Part shown: positions 45,404-54,075 of the stretch, one piece after another
How the letters are laid out: each line of letters begins with the position of its first letter
Position numbering within the stretch: the first letter of the stretch is position 1
Origin: an uncultured Alistipes sp.
Lineage (GTDB): Bacteria; Bacteroidota; Bacteroidia; Bacteroidales; Rikenellaceae
Direction: 5' to 3'
Assembly: GCA_947629705.1 (NCBI GenBank)
Contig: CANREN010000011.1
Span: 1-57,375, forward strand
Length of the DNA stretch: 57,375 nt
The notes under the pieces: generated by a model
Seen by the model: only the letters and a program-made list of their open reading frames with translations
What the model was told of the DNA's origin: nothing
Database searches by the model: none
Translations under genes and position numbers: made by a program

Positions 45404-46644
45404 TCGTAGCGGATGGTTTCTTCGGGTTTGACGGTCGAGACGATCGAGGCGGGCAGGACGAGCAGCGCTGCGATGGCGGCCAGAAATCCGGCGTTGAGCA
45501 GGGCCCACTGGCTCCAATCCAATGCAACGGGCACTTCGGCGAGCAGATAGCCTTCGGGATCGAGTTTGACGAGGTGCGTCGTGGATTGCAACAGACAGAT
45601 CCCTATGCCGACGGCATTGCCCCAGGCTAATCCGTGCAGCGCGACGAATCCGGCCCGGTAGAGGAAGATGCGGCGCAACGGGCCGTTACGCATGCCGAAT
45701 GCCTTCAGCAGACCGATCGTGCGCGTGTGGCCGAGCACCAGGATCAGGAGCACTGCGGCCATGTTGAAAAAGGAGACCGCCAGCATGATGACGAGGATCA
45801 CGGCCGTATTGACATCGTGCGCTTTGAGCCAGTCGAAGACGCTGGGGTAGCGCTGCCGGACGCTGTGGGCGATCAGGTTGACCGTTTCGTCGGCCTCGTC
45901 GTCGAACAGCCGGTCGTTGAGCGTTTCGGCGGCGGCATCCGCCTCGGCGAGGTTCCCCGTTACGATCTCGTAGCCCGAAACCTGATCGGGCTGCCAGCGG
46001 GCGAGCCGCTGCACGTTGCGCAGATCGGTGAGCACGAGGCTGCCGTCCATTTCGTCCATGCCCGACGCATAGATACCCGTGATCTTGAACCGGTCGCGGT
46101 GGGGCTGCCGATCCTCCTCGACGAACAGCATCTCGATTTTGTCGCCGATGCCCGTCCGAAGCCGCCGGGCGAGCGTGCGCGAGATCAGCAGGTCTTTGGT
46201 GCGGAGGCTGTCGCCGATGCGGGGCAGATCGCCTTCGACGAGCCATTCGCGATAGTGCCGCCAGTCGTAGTCCGCATCGACTCCTTTGAGGGTGATGCCC
46301 TCCACGGTGTCGTCGGTGCGGATGATGCCGCCTTTGAGGGCATACGGCATTGCGGCCACGATTGCGGGAACCGACCCGATGAGCGAGTCGAGGTGCTCCG
46401 TGCGGCGGACGGGTGTGGCGTCGAGCGTTTGGACGGCCCGAATGTCGGTCAGAACGGCATGGCCGGCGAATCCGGCTATTTTGTCGGCGATTTCACGCTT
46501 GAACCCCATCATCACCGCGATGGAGACGAGCATTACGGCGATGCTCAACGCCACCGAGACGACGGCGATGCGCCCCATGACACCGGCATCCTTACCGGAG
46601 CCGGAGCGGGCCGTTCGACGGGCTATGAAGAGGGCGGGATCCAT
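45400..46644 (-). CDS. FtsX-family ABC permease, LolC/LolE-like
   Basis: About 414 residues from the ATG at 46644 (MDPALFIARR). One N-terminal helix with a conserved start (IARRTARSG), a MacB-like periplasmic domain, and three C-terminal helices fit the lipoprotein-releasing permease family. It probably pairs with the LolD-like ATPase at 42571. First gene of the four-gene leftward chain with UbiE. Confidence 0.88.
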   Translation of the reverse strand: MDPALFIARRTARSGSGKDAGVMGRIAVVSVALSIAVMLVSIAVMMGFKREIADKIAGFAGHAVLTDIRAVQTLDATPVRRTEHLDSLIGSVPAIVAAMPYALKGGIIRTDDTVEGITLKGVDADYDWRHYREWLVEGDLPRIGDSLRTKDLLISRTLARRLRTGIGDKIEMLFVEEDRQPHRDRFKITGIYASGMDEMDGSLVLTDLRNVQRLARWQPDQVSGYEIVTGNLAEADAAAETLNDRLFDDEADETVNLIAHSVRQRYPSVFDWLKAHDVNTAVILVIMLAVSFFNMAAVLLILVLGHTRTIGLLKAFGMRNGPLRRIFLYRAGFVALHGLAWGNAVGIGICLLQSTTHLVKLDPEGYLLAEVPVALDWSQWALLNAGFLAAIAALLVLPASIVSTVKPEETIRYE

Positions 46645-46693
46645 CGTTGCACGTTTTTCGTGAATTTCGATGCAAAGTAACACATAAATTTCG

Positions 46694-46701
46694 TATTTTT
46701 G
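46694..46701 (+). promoter_or_regulatory. -7 box before the zinc metallopeptidase gene
   Basis: TATTTTTG, a match to TAnnTTTG, about 66 bases before the ATG at 46768. No clear -33 box. Confidence 0.4.
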
Positions 46702-46767
46702 TCGCAAATCCATCGGAATCGTTCCGCTTCCGATTACTTTTTTGAAAATTGAAAACGCATTGATAAA

Positions 46768-47541
46768 ATGATATCAGTACAGATTCCTTCGCTGGCCGCT
46801 TGGTTGCAGATCGGTTACCCAACCGCTCCGGAGGCCGGCTTCGAGTGGGCGCAGTCGGGCATGTTCCTGTTGGTCATCGCCATCGGTATCGCCGGATACG
46901 TCGTGCAGGCCCGTTTGCAGGCGGTCTTTCGCAAATACTCCCGGGTGAGCTTTCCGGGCGGGCTGACCGGTGCCGAGGTCGCCGAGAAGATGTTGCGCGA
47001 CAACCACATCCACAACGTGCAGGTAACCCATGTCAAGGGTCATCTGACCGACCATTTCAATCCGCAGACCATGACCGTCAACTTGAGCGATTCGGTTTAT
47101 TCTTCGTCGAGCGTCGCGGCTGCCGCCGTGGCCGCCCACGAGTGCGGACATGCCGTGCAGCATGCCCGGGGCTATGCGCCGTTGGTCATGCGGTCGCAGT
47201 TGGTGCCGATCGTGCAGTTCGCTTCGTCGGCCGCTACGTGGGTCATCATGTTGGGATTGGTGCTGCTCGCCACGACGCGGAACGAATCGGTTTGCTGGAT
47301 CGGCATCGGCATGATCGCCCTGTCGGCTCTGTTTTCGATCGTAACGCTGCCCGTCGAGTACAATGCGTCGGCCCGGGCGCTCGAATGGCTGAAGACCAGC
47401 CGCACGATGCCCGAAGCCCAGCTGTCGCAGGCGCGCGAGGCGCTCGGATGGGCGGCCCGCACCTATCTCGTGGCGGCGTTGAGCGCCATCGCTTCGGTGC
47501 TCTATTATGTCTTGATGGTTTTGGGAAGTCGGCGTGATTGA
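46768..47541 (+). CDS. Zinc metallopeptidase, YugP family
   Basis: 257 residues of the neutral zinc metallopeptidase family PF04298. HECGH at 124-128 is the catalytic zinc motif; a membrane helix precedes it and two or three follow. It is an inner-membrane protease with substrates that are not well known. It starts an operon with the SGNH and MBOAT genes, whose ATG overlaps its stop by one base. Confidence 0.9.
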   Translation: MISVQIPSLAAWLQIGYPTAPEAGFEWAQSGMFLLVIAIGIAGYVVQARLQAVFRKYSRVSFPGGLTGAEVAEKMLRDNHIHNVQVTHVKGHLTDHFNPQTMTVNLSDSVYSSSSVAAAAVAAHECGHAVQHARGYAPLVMRSQLVPIVQFASSAATWVIMLGLVLLATTRNESVCWIGIGMIALSALFSIVTLPVEYNASARALEWLKTSRTMPEAQLSQAREALGWAARTYLVAALSAIASVLYYVLMVLGSRRD

Positions 47542-49145
47542 TGAATAAACTCGGCGAAGATTACGCTTCCAAGGGCTGGTTGGCGGTCGTGGCGCTCATC
47601 GCGGTGCTCGTGGCTGTCGGTTTCATCCCTCCGCAAAGCATCGGCGGCGTCAAGTTGCGACGGGCCAATATCCTGTCGGATCTCGTGTCGTTCGACGATG
47701 CGCCGGTCGCGAACACGGTCTTCGAACCCTCCGACGACGAGGAGTTCCGCATTGACATGGACTCCGTGGCCGAATGTATCGTGGCCGTCGATACGATGCC
47801 GCGGGCGGCGCAGATCGTCTACGAGTGGCGTTCGGCGCCGGATACCGTCGAGTATGAATCGTACGTTGCCCGTGAACCGTCCGTCGTGCCCGACAGCGTT
47901 CGGCGGAGCCCTGCGTTGGTGCCGATCGAGGATTTCAGCGACGGGCGGATGGAGGCTTTTTTCGATACGCTGCTTTATGCGCGCCGTCCCGTGCGGATCG
48001 CTTTCCTGGGCGATTCGTTCGTCGAGGGCGATATTCTGACCGCCGATCTGCGCGAATGCCTGCAACAGACTTACGGCGGCGGCGGAACGGGTTTCGCTCC
48101 GATGGCTTCGCCGTTGACCGCTTTCCGACGCTCCGTCAAGACGCAGTCGAAAGGGTGGACTTCCTACAACATCATGCAGCGCAAGAATGCTCCCGAAGCC
48201 TTGCGCAACCGTTTTTTCGTCTCGGGATGGGTCTGCCAGGCCTCGGCGGGGGCTTCCACCTCGTGGGCCTGCACCGACTTCCGCGAATACCTCGACAGCT
48301 GCCACGTGGCGCGTATGTTTTTCATCAGCCCCTCCGACAGCCGCATCGAGTTGACACTCAACGATTCGCTTCACAACACGTTCGACGTCGAAGGCGACGA
48401 GGCCGTGCGGGAGATCGTCGTGTCGGCTCCGCAGATACGCATGCTGTCGTTCCGTGTGGCGGAGGAGAGCAAGGGGTTCATCGGTTACGGGGCCCTGTTC
48501 GAGGGCGGAGGCGTTTCGGTGGACAATTATTCGATCCGCAGCAATAACGGCCGGGCGCTTTTCTGGACCAATCCTTCGGTCGATGCCCAGATACACGCCT
48601 TGCTGCAATACGATTTGGTCGTCTTGCAGTACGGGCTCAATATCATGCAGCAGGGGGTCTCTGTTTACGACAAATACGGCGCGCAGATCGAGCAGATGAT
48701 CGCGTTCGTGCACGAATGTTTCCCGGGGGCCGCCGTGCTGCTGCTCGGTGTGAGCGACCGTTCGGTGAATACCGAAAACGGTTTCGAGCCGATGGATGCC
48801 ATCCCGTATCTGACGGCTTGCCAGCGTGCGGCCGCCGAGCGGGCCGGTGCGGCCTTCTGGTCGGTGGCCGACGCCATGCAGACGTGGGGCGGTATGGAGA
48901 CCTTCGTCAGGAACGGTTGGGCCGGTAAGGATTACACCCATATCAATTATGCCGGCGGCCGACGGGTCGCCTGGTCGCTCGCCGATGCGTTCCATGCCGG
49001 TACGCGGGCGGCATTCGAACGGGAGGAGGAGCGCCGAAGCCGGACGGTCGTCCAGGAGAACGTGCTCGATTCCCTGCAATACGGGCGGATCCGGCAAACG
49101 CTGCTGCCCGACCTCGTGCCGGAGCGGGCCGTAGGACTTGAATGA
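47541..49145 (+). CDS. SGNH-family hydrolase/acetyltransferase-like protein, membrane-anchored
   Basis: 534 residues from the ATG at 47541. One N-terminal membrane helix then an extracytoplasmic SGNH domain: block I FLGDSFVEGD near 155, a VLQYGLN segment and block V DYTHINYAGG. With the following MBOAT gene it forms the usual pair for O-acetylation of a cell-surface glycan (compare PatA/PatB and AlgI/AlgJ): MBOAT moves the acyl group across the membrane, the SGNH protein transfers or removes it. Target polymer unknown. Confidence 0.82.
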   Translation: MNKLGEDYASKGWLAVVALIAVLVAVGFIPPQSIGGVKLRRANILSDLVSFDDAPVANTVFEPSDDEEFRIDMDSVAECIVAVDTMPRAAQIVYEWRSAPDTVEYESYVAREPSVVPDSVRRSPALVPIEDFSDGRMEAFFDTLLYARRPVRIAFLGDSFVEGDILTADLRECLQQTYGGGGTGFAPMASPLTAFRRSVKTQSKGWTSYNIMQRKNAPEALRNRFFVSGWVCQASAGASTSWACTDFREYLDSCHVARMFFISPSDSRIELTLNDSLHNTFDVEGDEAVREIVVSAPQIRMLSFRVAEESKGFIGYGALFEGGGVSVDNYSIRSNNGRALFWTNPSVDAQIHALLQYDLVVLQYGLNIMQQGVSVYDKYGAQIEQMIAFVHECFPGAAVLLLGVSDRSVNTENGFEPMDAIPYLTACQRAAAERAGAAFWSVADAMQTWGGMETFVRNGWAGKDYTHINYAGGRRVAWSLADAFHAGTRAAFEREEERRSRTVVQENVLDSLQYGRIRQTLLPDLVPERAVGLE

Positions 49146-49146
49146 C

Positions 49147-50640
49147 ATGGCAGCGGACGATATATTGCTCAAATTGCAGTCGTTGTTGACCTACGACGCG
49201 ACTTCGCCCTTGATTTTCAGCAGCGGGCTGTTCCTGTTCCTTTTCGCCGCTTTTCTGCTGGTTTATAATTCGCTGCGCCATACGACAACGGCCCGCATCC
49301 TCTACGTCGTCCTCTTTTCGCTCTATTTTTACTACAAGTCGAGCGGGATCTATTTTCTTTTGCTGCTTTTCGCGGCGACGAGCGATTTTCTGATCGCCCG
49401 CGCGCTTTTCCGGACGGAGCGGGCCGGTGCCCGCCGGGGATGGGTGGCGTTGAGCGTGGCGGTCAACCTCGGCATGTTGGCCTATTTCAAATACACCAAC
49501 TTCCTGATCGGCATCGCCAACGATCTTTTCGGCGCCGGATTCCTCCAGTTCCGCAACATCTTTCTGCCGGTCGGCATCTCGTTTTTCGTCTTTCAGTCGA
49601 TGAGTTACACGATCGACATCTATCGACGGCAGCTGCGGCCGCTGAACAGTTGGTTGGATTATCTTTTCTATCTTTCGTTTTTCCCGCAGTTAGTCGCCGG
49701 ACCGATCGTTCGGGCGCGCGATTTCATTCCGCAGATCCGGCGCAAACCGCTCGTTACGCGCGAAATGTTCGGCATGGGCGTCTTCTTGATGCTGACGGGT
49801 CTTTTCAAAAAGGCGGTCGTCTCGGACTACATTTCGCTCAATTTCGTCGACCGGATTTTCGACGAACCGCTGCTTTACACCGGTTTCGAATGCCTGATGG
49901 GCATCTACGGATACGCTTTGCAGATTTATTGCGATTTTTCGGGCTATTCGGATATGGCCATCGGAATCGCGCTGCTGCTCGGGTTCCGGTTTCCCAAGAA
50001 CTTCGACGCTCCGTATAAATCGGCCACCATCACCGAATTTTGGCGGCGGTGGCATATTTCGCTTTCGTCGTGGTTGCGCGATTACGTCTATATTTCGTTG
50101 GGCGGCAACCGGAAAGGGCGTCTCCGGAGGTACGTCAATTTGCTGCTTACGATGCTTCTGGGCGGGTTGTGGCACGGCGCCGCCTTCCGGTTCATCCTGT
50201 GGGGAGCCTTGCACGGGGTCGCTTTGGCCTTGCACAAGGTTTGGTTGGCCGTCGTCCCGGGAGCCCGCGTTTCCGGAGCGCAGATGGGCCGGTGGAGCCG
50301 TGCCGCGGGCATCTTCTTTACCTTCAATTTGGTTTGCTTCGGCTGGTTGATGTTTCGGGCCGAGTCGATGCAGACCGTCTCGTTGATGCTCCACCAGATC
50401 GCTTTCGATTTCCATGGTGCGATGATTCCGCAGGTGTTGGGCGGATACGCCGGCGTTTTCGGCCTGATGGCGGTCGGCTATGCCCTGCATCTGATGCCCG
50501 ATCGGCTCGATGCCGCCGTGCAGCGCCGGATTACGGCCGCGCCGATGGTGTTGCAGGTGGTCATGGCCGCGGCGCTCATCTGGTGCGTGATGCAAATCAA
50601 ATCGAGCGACATTCAGCCGTTCATCTATTTCCAGTTCTGA
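49147..50640 (+). CDS. MBOAT-family O-acyltransferase (AlgI/DltB-like)
   Basis: 497 residues from the ATG at 49147. Multi-helix membrane protein with the MBOAT signature EFWRRWHISLSSWLRDYVYI and catalytic His in GGLWHGAAFRF. It transfers acetyl (or another acyl) groups from the cytoplasm for modification of an extracytoplasmic polysaccharide. Directly after the SGNH gene, likely one complex. Confidence 0.93.
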   Translation: MAADDILLKLQSLLTYDATSPLIFSSGLFLFLFAAFLLVYNSLRHTTTARILYVVLFSLYFYYKSSGIYFLLLLFAATSDFLIARALFRTERAGARRGWVALSVAVNLGMLAYFKYTNFLIGIANDLFGAGFLQFRNIFLPVGISFFVFQSMSYTIDIYRRQLRPLNSWLDYLFYLSFFPQLVAGPIVRARDFIPQIRRKPLVTREMFGMGVFLMLTGLFKKAVVSDYISLNFVDRIFDEPLLYTGFECLMGIYGYALQIYCDFSGYSDMAIGIALLLGFRFPKNFDAPYKSATITEFWRRWHISLSSWLRDYVYISLGGNRKGRLRRYVNLLLTMLLGGLWHGAAFRFILWGALHGVALALHKVWLAVVPGARVSGAQMGRWSRAAGIFFTFNLVCFGWLMFRAESMQTVSLMLHQIAFDFHGAMIPQVLGGYAGVFGLMAVGYALHLMPDRLDAAVQRRITAAPMVLQVVMAAALIWCVMQIKSSDIQPFIYFQF

Positions 50641-50697
50641 TTTCCGCCGTGCGAATCGTCGGTGCTGCACGGCTCGGCGCATTGACGGCGGGTCGGT

Positions 50698-51978
50698 TTA
50701 GCGGCCATGCAGCGAATCTTCTTGCAGGCTTTCGCGATAACGTTCCCAGTCTGTGATCGGATTGCGGGCGACGCCCGAATCCATCGCCGCCCGGGCGACC
50801 GCAGCGGATACCGCGCAGCGCAGCCGTGGATCGAACGGCTTCGGAATCAGATAGTCGCGTCCGAATTCCAACCGTTCTATCCCGTAGGCGCGCAGTACGG
50901 AGGTCGGCACCGGTTGACGGGCCAGCTCCGCCAGCGCATGAGCGGCGGCGAGCTTCATGGCGTCGTTGATGCAGCGGGCCCGCACGTCGAGCGCTCCGCG
51001 GAAAATGTAGGGAAATCCCAGTACATTGTTCACCTGATTGGGCAGATCCGATCGTCCCGTGGCGAAAAGCAGGTCGGGACGCGAGGCTGACGCGCGATCA
51101 TAGGCGATCTCGGGGTCGGGATTGGCCAGCGCCAGTACGATGGGGCTGTCGGCCATCGTGCGCAGCATCTGTGGGGTCAGTACGTCGGCCGTCGATACGC
51201 CGATGAAGATGTCGGCGCCGTCGATCGCTTCGGCCAGCGTCGTGATGCGGCGGGTCGTGGCGAATGCCTGTTTATAGACGTTGAGGTCTGTGCGATAACG
51301 TGTTATGACTCCTCGGCTGTCGCACAGAACGAGCTGCTCCGGCCGGATGCCGAGCTGTGTCAGCATCCGGGCACAGGCGAGGGCCGCCGCCCCCGCCCCG
51401 TTGATGACGGCCCGCTGCCGTGCCGCTTCGCGGCCCGTGATTCGCAGGGCGTTGAGGAGGGCGGCGGCAACGATGACGGCCGTGCCGTGCTGGTCGTCGT
51501 GCATGACCGGAATCTCCAGTTCCTCCTGCAAACGGCGGTCGATTTCGAAACATTCGGGTGCTTTGATGTCCTCCAAATTGATCCCTCCGAAGGTCGGCGC
51601 GATGGCCCGCACCGTGCGGATGAACGTTTCGGGGTCGTCGGCGTCCACCTCGATATCGAAGGCGTCGATCCCTCCGAACAGCTTGAACAACATGCTTTTG
51701 CCCTCCATGACGGGCTTCGCGGCGAGCGGCCCGATCGCGCCTAAACCCAACACGGCCGAGCCGTTCGAGATGACGGCCACGGTATTGCCCTTGTTCGTAT
51801 AGCGATAGACCGCTTCGGGGTCGTCGGCGATGGCGCAGGCCGGTTCCGCCACCCCGGGCGAATAGGCCAACGAAAGTTCCGCCTGCGTATGGTGGGGTTT
51901 GGTGGGTACGACCTCGATTTTACCCGGACGCGGCTCGCTGTGATAACGCAGCGAAGCCGAAAGTTCGTTTGTTTCCAT
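50698..51978 (-). CDS. NAD(P)-dependent malic enzyme (short form)
   Basis: About 426 residues from the ATG at 51978 (METNELSASL); an ATG at 51984 is also possible. Malic enzyme motifs: SLAYSPGVAEP, ANPDPEI and the NAD(P) fold INGAGAAALACARML. It decarboxylates malate to pyruvate. The C-terminal phosphotransacetylase-like domain found in many bacterial malic enzymes is absent. The start lies just beyond the ruvB terminator hairpin. Confidence 0.92.
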   Translation of the reverse strand: METNELSASLRYHSEPRPGKIEVVPTKPHHTQAELSLAYSPGVAEPACAIADDPEAVYRYTNKGNTVAVISNGSAVLGLGAIGPLAAKPVMEGKSMLFKLFGGIDAFDIEVDADDPETFIRTVRAIAPTFGGINLEDIKAPECFEIDRRLQEELEIPVMHDDQHGTAVIVAAALLNALRITGREAARQRAVINGAGAAALACARMLTQLGIRPEQLVLCDSRGVITRYRTDLNVYKQAFATTRRITTLAEAIDGADIFIGVSTADVLTPQMLRTMADSPIVLALANPDPEIAYDRASASRPDLLFATGRSDLPNQVNNVLGFPYIFRGALDVRARCINDAMKLAAAHALAELARQPVPTSVLRAYGIERLEFGRDYLIPKPFDPRLRCAVSAAVARAAMDSGVARNPITDWERYRESLQEDSLHGR

Positions 51979-51982
51979 CTGC

Positions 51983-52019
51983 AAAAAAAGCAGTGCTTAC
52001 ACGCTGCACTGCTTTTTTT
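51983..52019 (-). terminator. ruvB terminator abutting the malic-enzyme start
   Basis: GCAGTGC (51990-51996) pairs with GCACTGC (52006-52012), flanked by A7 and T7, so it works in either direction. On the minus strand the T run ends about 4 bases before the malic-enzyme ATG at 51978. Confidence 0.85.
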
Positions 52020-52047
52020 CGGATGCAAAATCTGTTCCGTGCGCCGC

Positions 52048-53055
52048 CTAAAAGAGCGTTCCGGGGCCGCTGTCGGTGCGCGAATAATGCAAGTGGCTGT
52101 ATGCCAATTCGGTTACCTCTCGTCCGCGCGGCGTGCGTTTCAGGAATCCCTCCTTGATCAGGAACGGTTCGTAAACCTCTTCGATCGTTCCGGCCTCTTC
52201 GCCGACGGCGGTCGCTACGGTGTTCAGTCCGACCGGCCCGCCCTTGAACTTTTCGATGATGGTCGAGAGGATTTTGTTGTCCATGCTGTCCAATCCGCGC
52301 GAGTCGATGTTCAGCGCCTGCAAGGCGATGCGCGTGATTTCGAGATCGATATGGCCCTCGCCCTTGACCATCGCGAAGTCGCGGACGCGGCGCAGCAGGG
52401 CATTGGCGATACGCGGCGTGCCGCGCGACCGGAGGGCCACTTCCCGGGCGGCATCGTCGTCGATGGATACGTCGAGGATGCGGGCCGACCGTTTGACGAT
52501 GCCCGACAGCACCGATGCGTCGTAATACTCCAAATGACATTGGATGCCGAACCGCGCCCGCAGCGGCGAGGTCAGCAGACCGCTGCGCGTCGTGGCGCCC
52601 ACGAGCGTGAACGGAGCCAGCTCGATCTGGATCGATCGGGCCGCAGGGCCTTTGTCCAATACGATGTCGATCTTGTAGTCTTCCATGGCCGAGTAGAGGT
52701 ACTCCTCGACGATGGGGCTCAAGCGGTGGATTTCGTCGATGAAGAGTACGTCGCCCGGGTTCAGACCGGTGAGCAGGCCCGCCAGATCGCCGGGTTTGTC
52801 GAGCACGGGGCCGGAAGTAACGCGCAGCTGGGCGCCCATTTCGTTGGCGATGATATTGGCCAGCGTGGTTTTGCCCAGGCCCGGGGGGCCGTGGAGCAGC
52901 ACGTGGTCGAGCGAATCGCCGCGCATCAGGGCCGCCTTGATGAAGATGCGGAGATTTTCGACGATTTTGTCCTGTCCGGCGAAGTTGCCGAGCTCCTGCG
53001 GCCGGATTTTATTTTCGAATTCGAGATCGCTCTCGGTATTGCGTACGATTGACAT
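52048..53055 (-). CDS. ruvB: Holliday junction branch-migration helicase RuvB
   Basis: 335 residues. Walker A GPPGLGKT at 56-63, Walker B VLFIDEIH at 103-110, sensor GATTRSG, arginine finger and C-terminal winged helix ([11 protein letters not shown]). The hexamer drives branch migration with RuvA during recombination repair. A TATCTTTG box ends only about 4 bases before the ATG, so the mRNA may be leaderless. Confidence 0.97.
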   Translation of the reverse strand: MSIVRNTESDLEFENKIRPQELGNFAGQDKIVENLRIFIKAALMRGDSLDHVLLHGPPGLGKTTLANIIANEMGAQLRVTSGPVLDKPGDLAGLLTGLNPGDVLFIDEIHRLSPIVEEYLYSAMEDYKIDIVLDKGPAARSIQIELAPFTLVGATTRSGLLTSPLRARFGIQCHLEYYDASVLSGIVKRSARILDVSIDDDAAREVALRSRGTPRIANALLRRVRDFAMVKGEGHIDLEITRIALQALNIDSRGLDSMDNKILSTIIEKFKGGPVGLNTVATAVGEEAGTIEEVYEPFLIKEGFLKRTPRGREVTELAYSHLHYSRTDSGPGTLF

Positions 53056-53059
53056 GCCG

Positions 53060-53090
53060 CAAAGATAGTAAATTTGGCAACTATATACAA
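53060..53090 (-). promoter_or_regulatory. ruvB promoter
   Basis: TATCTTTG on the minus strand (53060-53067), with a TTG 20 bases further upstream (53088-53090). Only four bases separate the box from the ruvB ATG. Confidence 0.7.
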
Positions 53091-53310
53091 TTCTCTACCG
53101 AATCGGGTTCGCGATCGGATTCGCATCGCCCTCTTGGCGCCCACAGCAAAGCCGCGTTTGCAATTCGACCCCGCCGCGGGCCTCCTCCGCAGCCTTCGCT
53201 CCGCTCCGACCTTGCCCTGCTGCGAAGATCGATGCCGGCCGCGAGCGCCCGAATTTGCGGAAGTCGGGATTTTTTTCTACATTTACCCTGTCTTTCACAC
53301 TCCGAATGCA

Positions 53311-54072
53311 ATGAAAGAGACTTTCGATATTTTTTTGATCGTGATGGCCCTCCTCGCACTCGGCGTCTTCGTCGCACTGCACTTTTTCGAGGCCGGTTAC
53401 GGCTATCTGTTCGATCGGCGTTACGGCCCGCCCGTTCCCAACAAAGCGGGGTGGATCGTCATGGAGGCCCCCGTTTTTATCTTCATGTGCATCCTTTGGG
53501 CCTGCTCCGACCGCATGTGGGCGTGCGCTCCGCTGGCGTTGTTCCTGCTCTTCCAGACCCATTACCTGCAACGGGCGTTCATCTTTCCGCTGCTGATGCG
53601 CGGCCGGTCGAAAATGCCGTTGGGAATCGTTGTCATGGGGATGGTATTCAATACACTGAATGCGCTGATGCAGGGCGGTTGGATTTTCTACGTCTCGCCG
53701 GACGACTTTTATGACGACTGGTTCGCGAAACCCTATATCTATGTCGGCGGGGCCTTGTTCCTGGCGGGAATGATCGTCAATCTGCACGCCGATCATATCA
53801 TCCGCCACCTGCGCAAACCGGGCGATACGCGCCACTACATTCCGCGCGGCGGCATGTTCCGTTACGTCTCGTCGGCCAACTATTTCGGCGAGTTCATCGA
53901 GTGGGTGGGCTTCGCCATCGCTTCGTGGTCGTGGGCGGGGGCCGTGTTCGCTTGGTGGACGTTCGCCAACCTCGCCCCTCGCGCCGCGTCGCTCTACGAA
54001 CGCTACGAGAAGGAGTTCGGCGCCGAGTTCACCGAGCTGAAACGAAAAAAAATCATTCCATTCATCTATTAG
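53311..54072 (+). CDS. 3-oxo-5-alpha-steroid 4-dehydrogenase (5-alpha-reductase) family protein
   Basis: 253 residues from the ATG at 53311, with about six membrane helices. The C-terminal steroid 5-alpha-reductase signature is clear: NLHADHIIRHLR, YIPRGGMFRYVSSANYFGE and FIEWVGFA, ending in KIIPFIY. The family reduces the delta-4 bond of 3-oxo-steroids in the alpha configuration with NADPH. In gut Bacteroidales such a gene stands with an OYE-type 5-beta-reductase and a hydroxysteroid dehydrogenase for conversion of 3-oxo-delta-4 bile acids to allo forms. Here the same two genes follow with 3-base gaps. Confidence 0.9.
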   Translation: MKETFDIFLIVMALLALGVFVALHFFEAGYGYLFDRRYGPPVPNKAGWIVMEAPVFIFMCILWACSDRMWACAPLALFLLFQTHYLQRAFIFPLLMRGRSKMPLGIVVMGMVFNTLNALMQGGWIFYVSPDDFYDDWFAKPYIYVGGALFLAGMIVNLHADHIIRHLRKPGDTRHYIPRGGMFRYVSSANYFGEFIEWVGFAIASWSWAGAVFAWWTFANLAPRAASLYERYEKEFGAEFTELKRKKIIPFIY

Positions 54073-54075
54073 TTT

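Noticed and set aside
47505..49172. 555-residue minus-strand frame
   Set aside because: Antisense to the SGNH gene, which has clear motifs.
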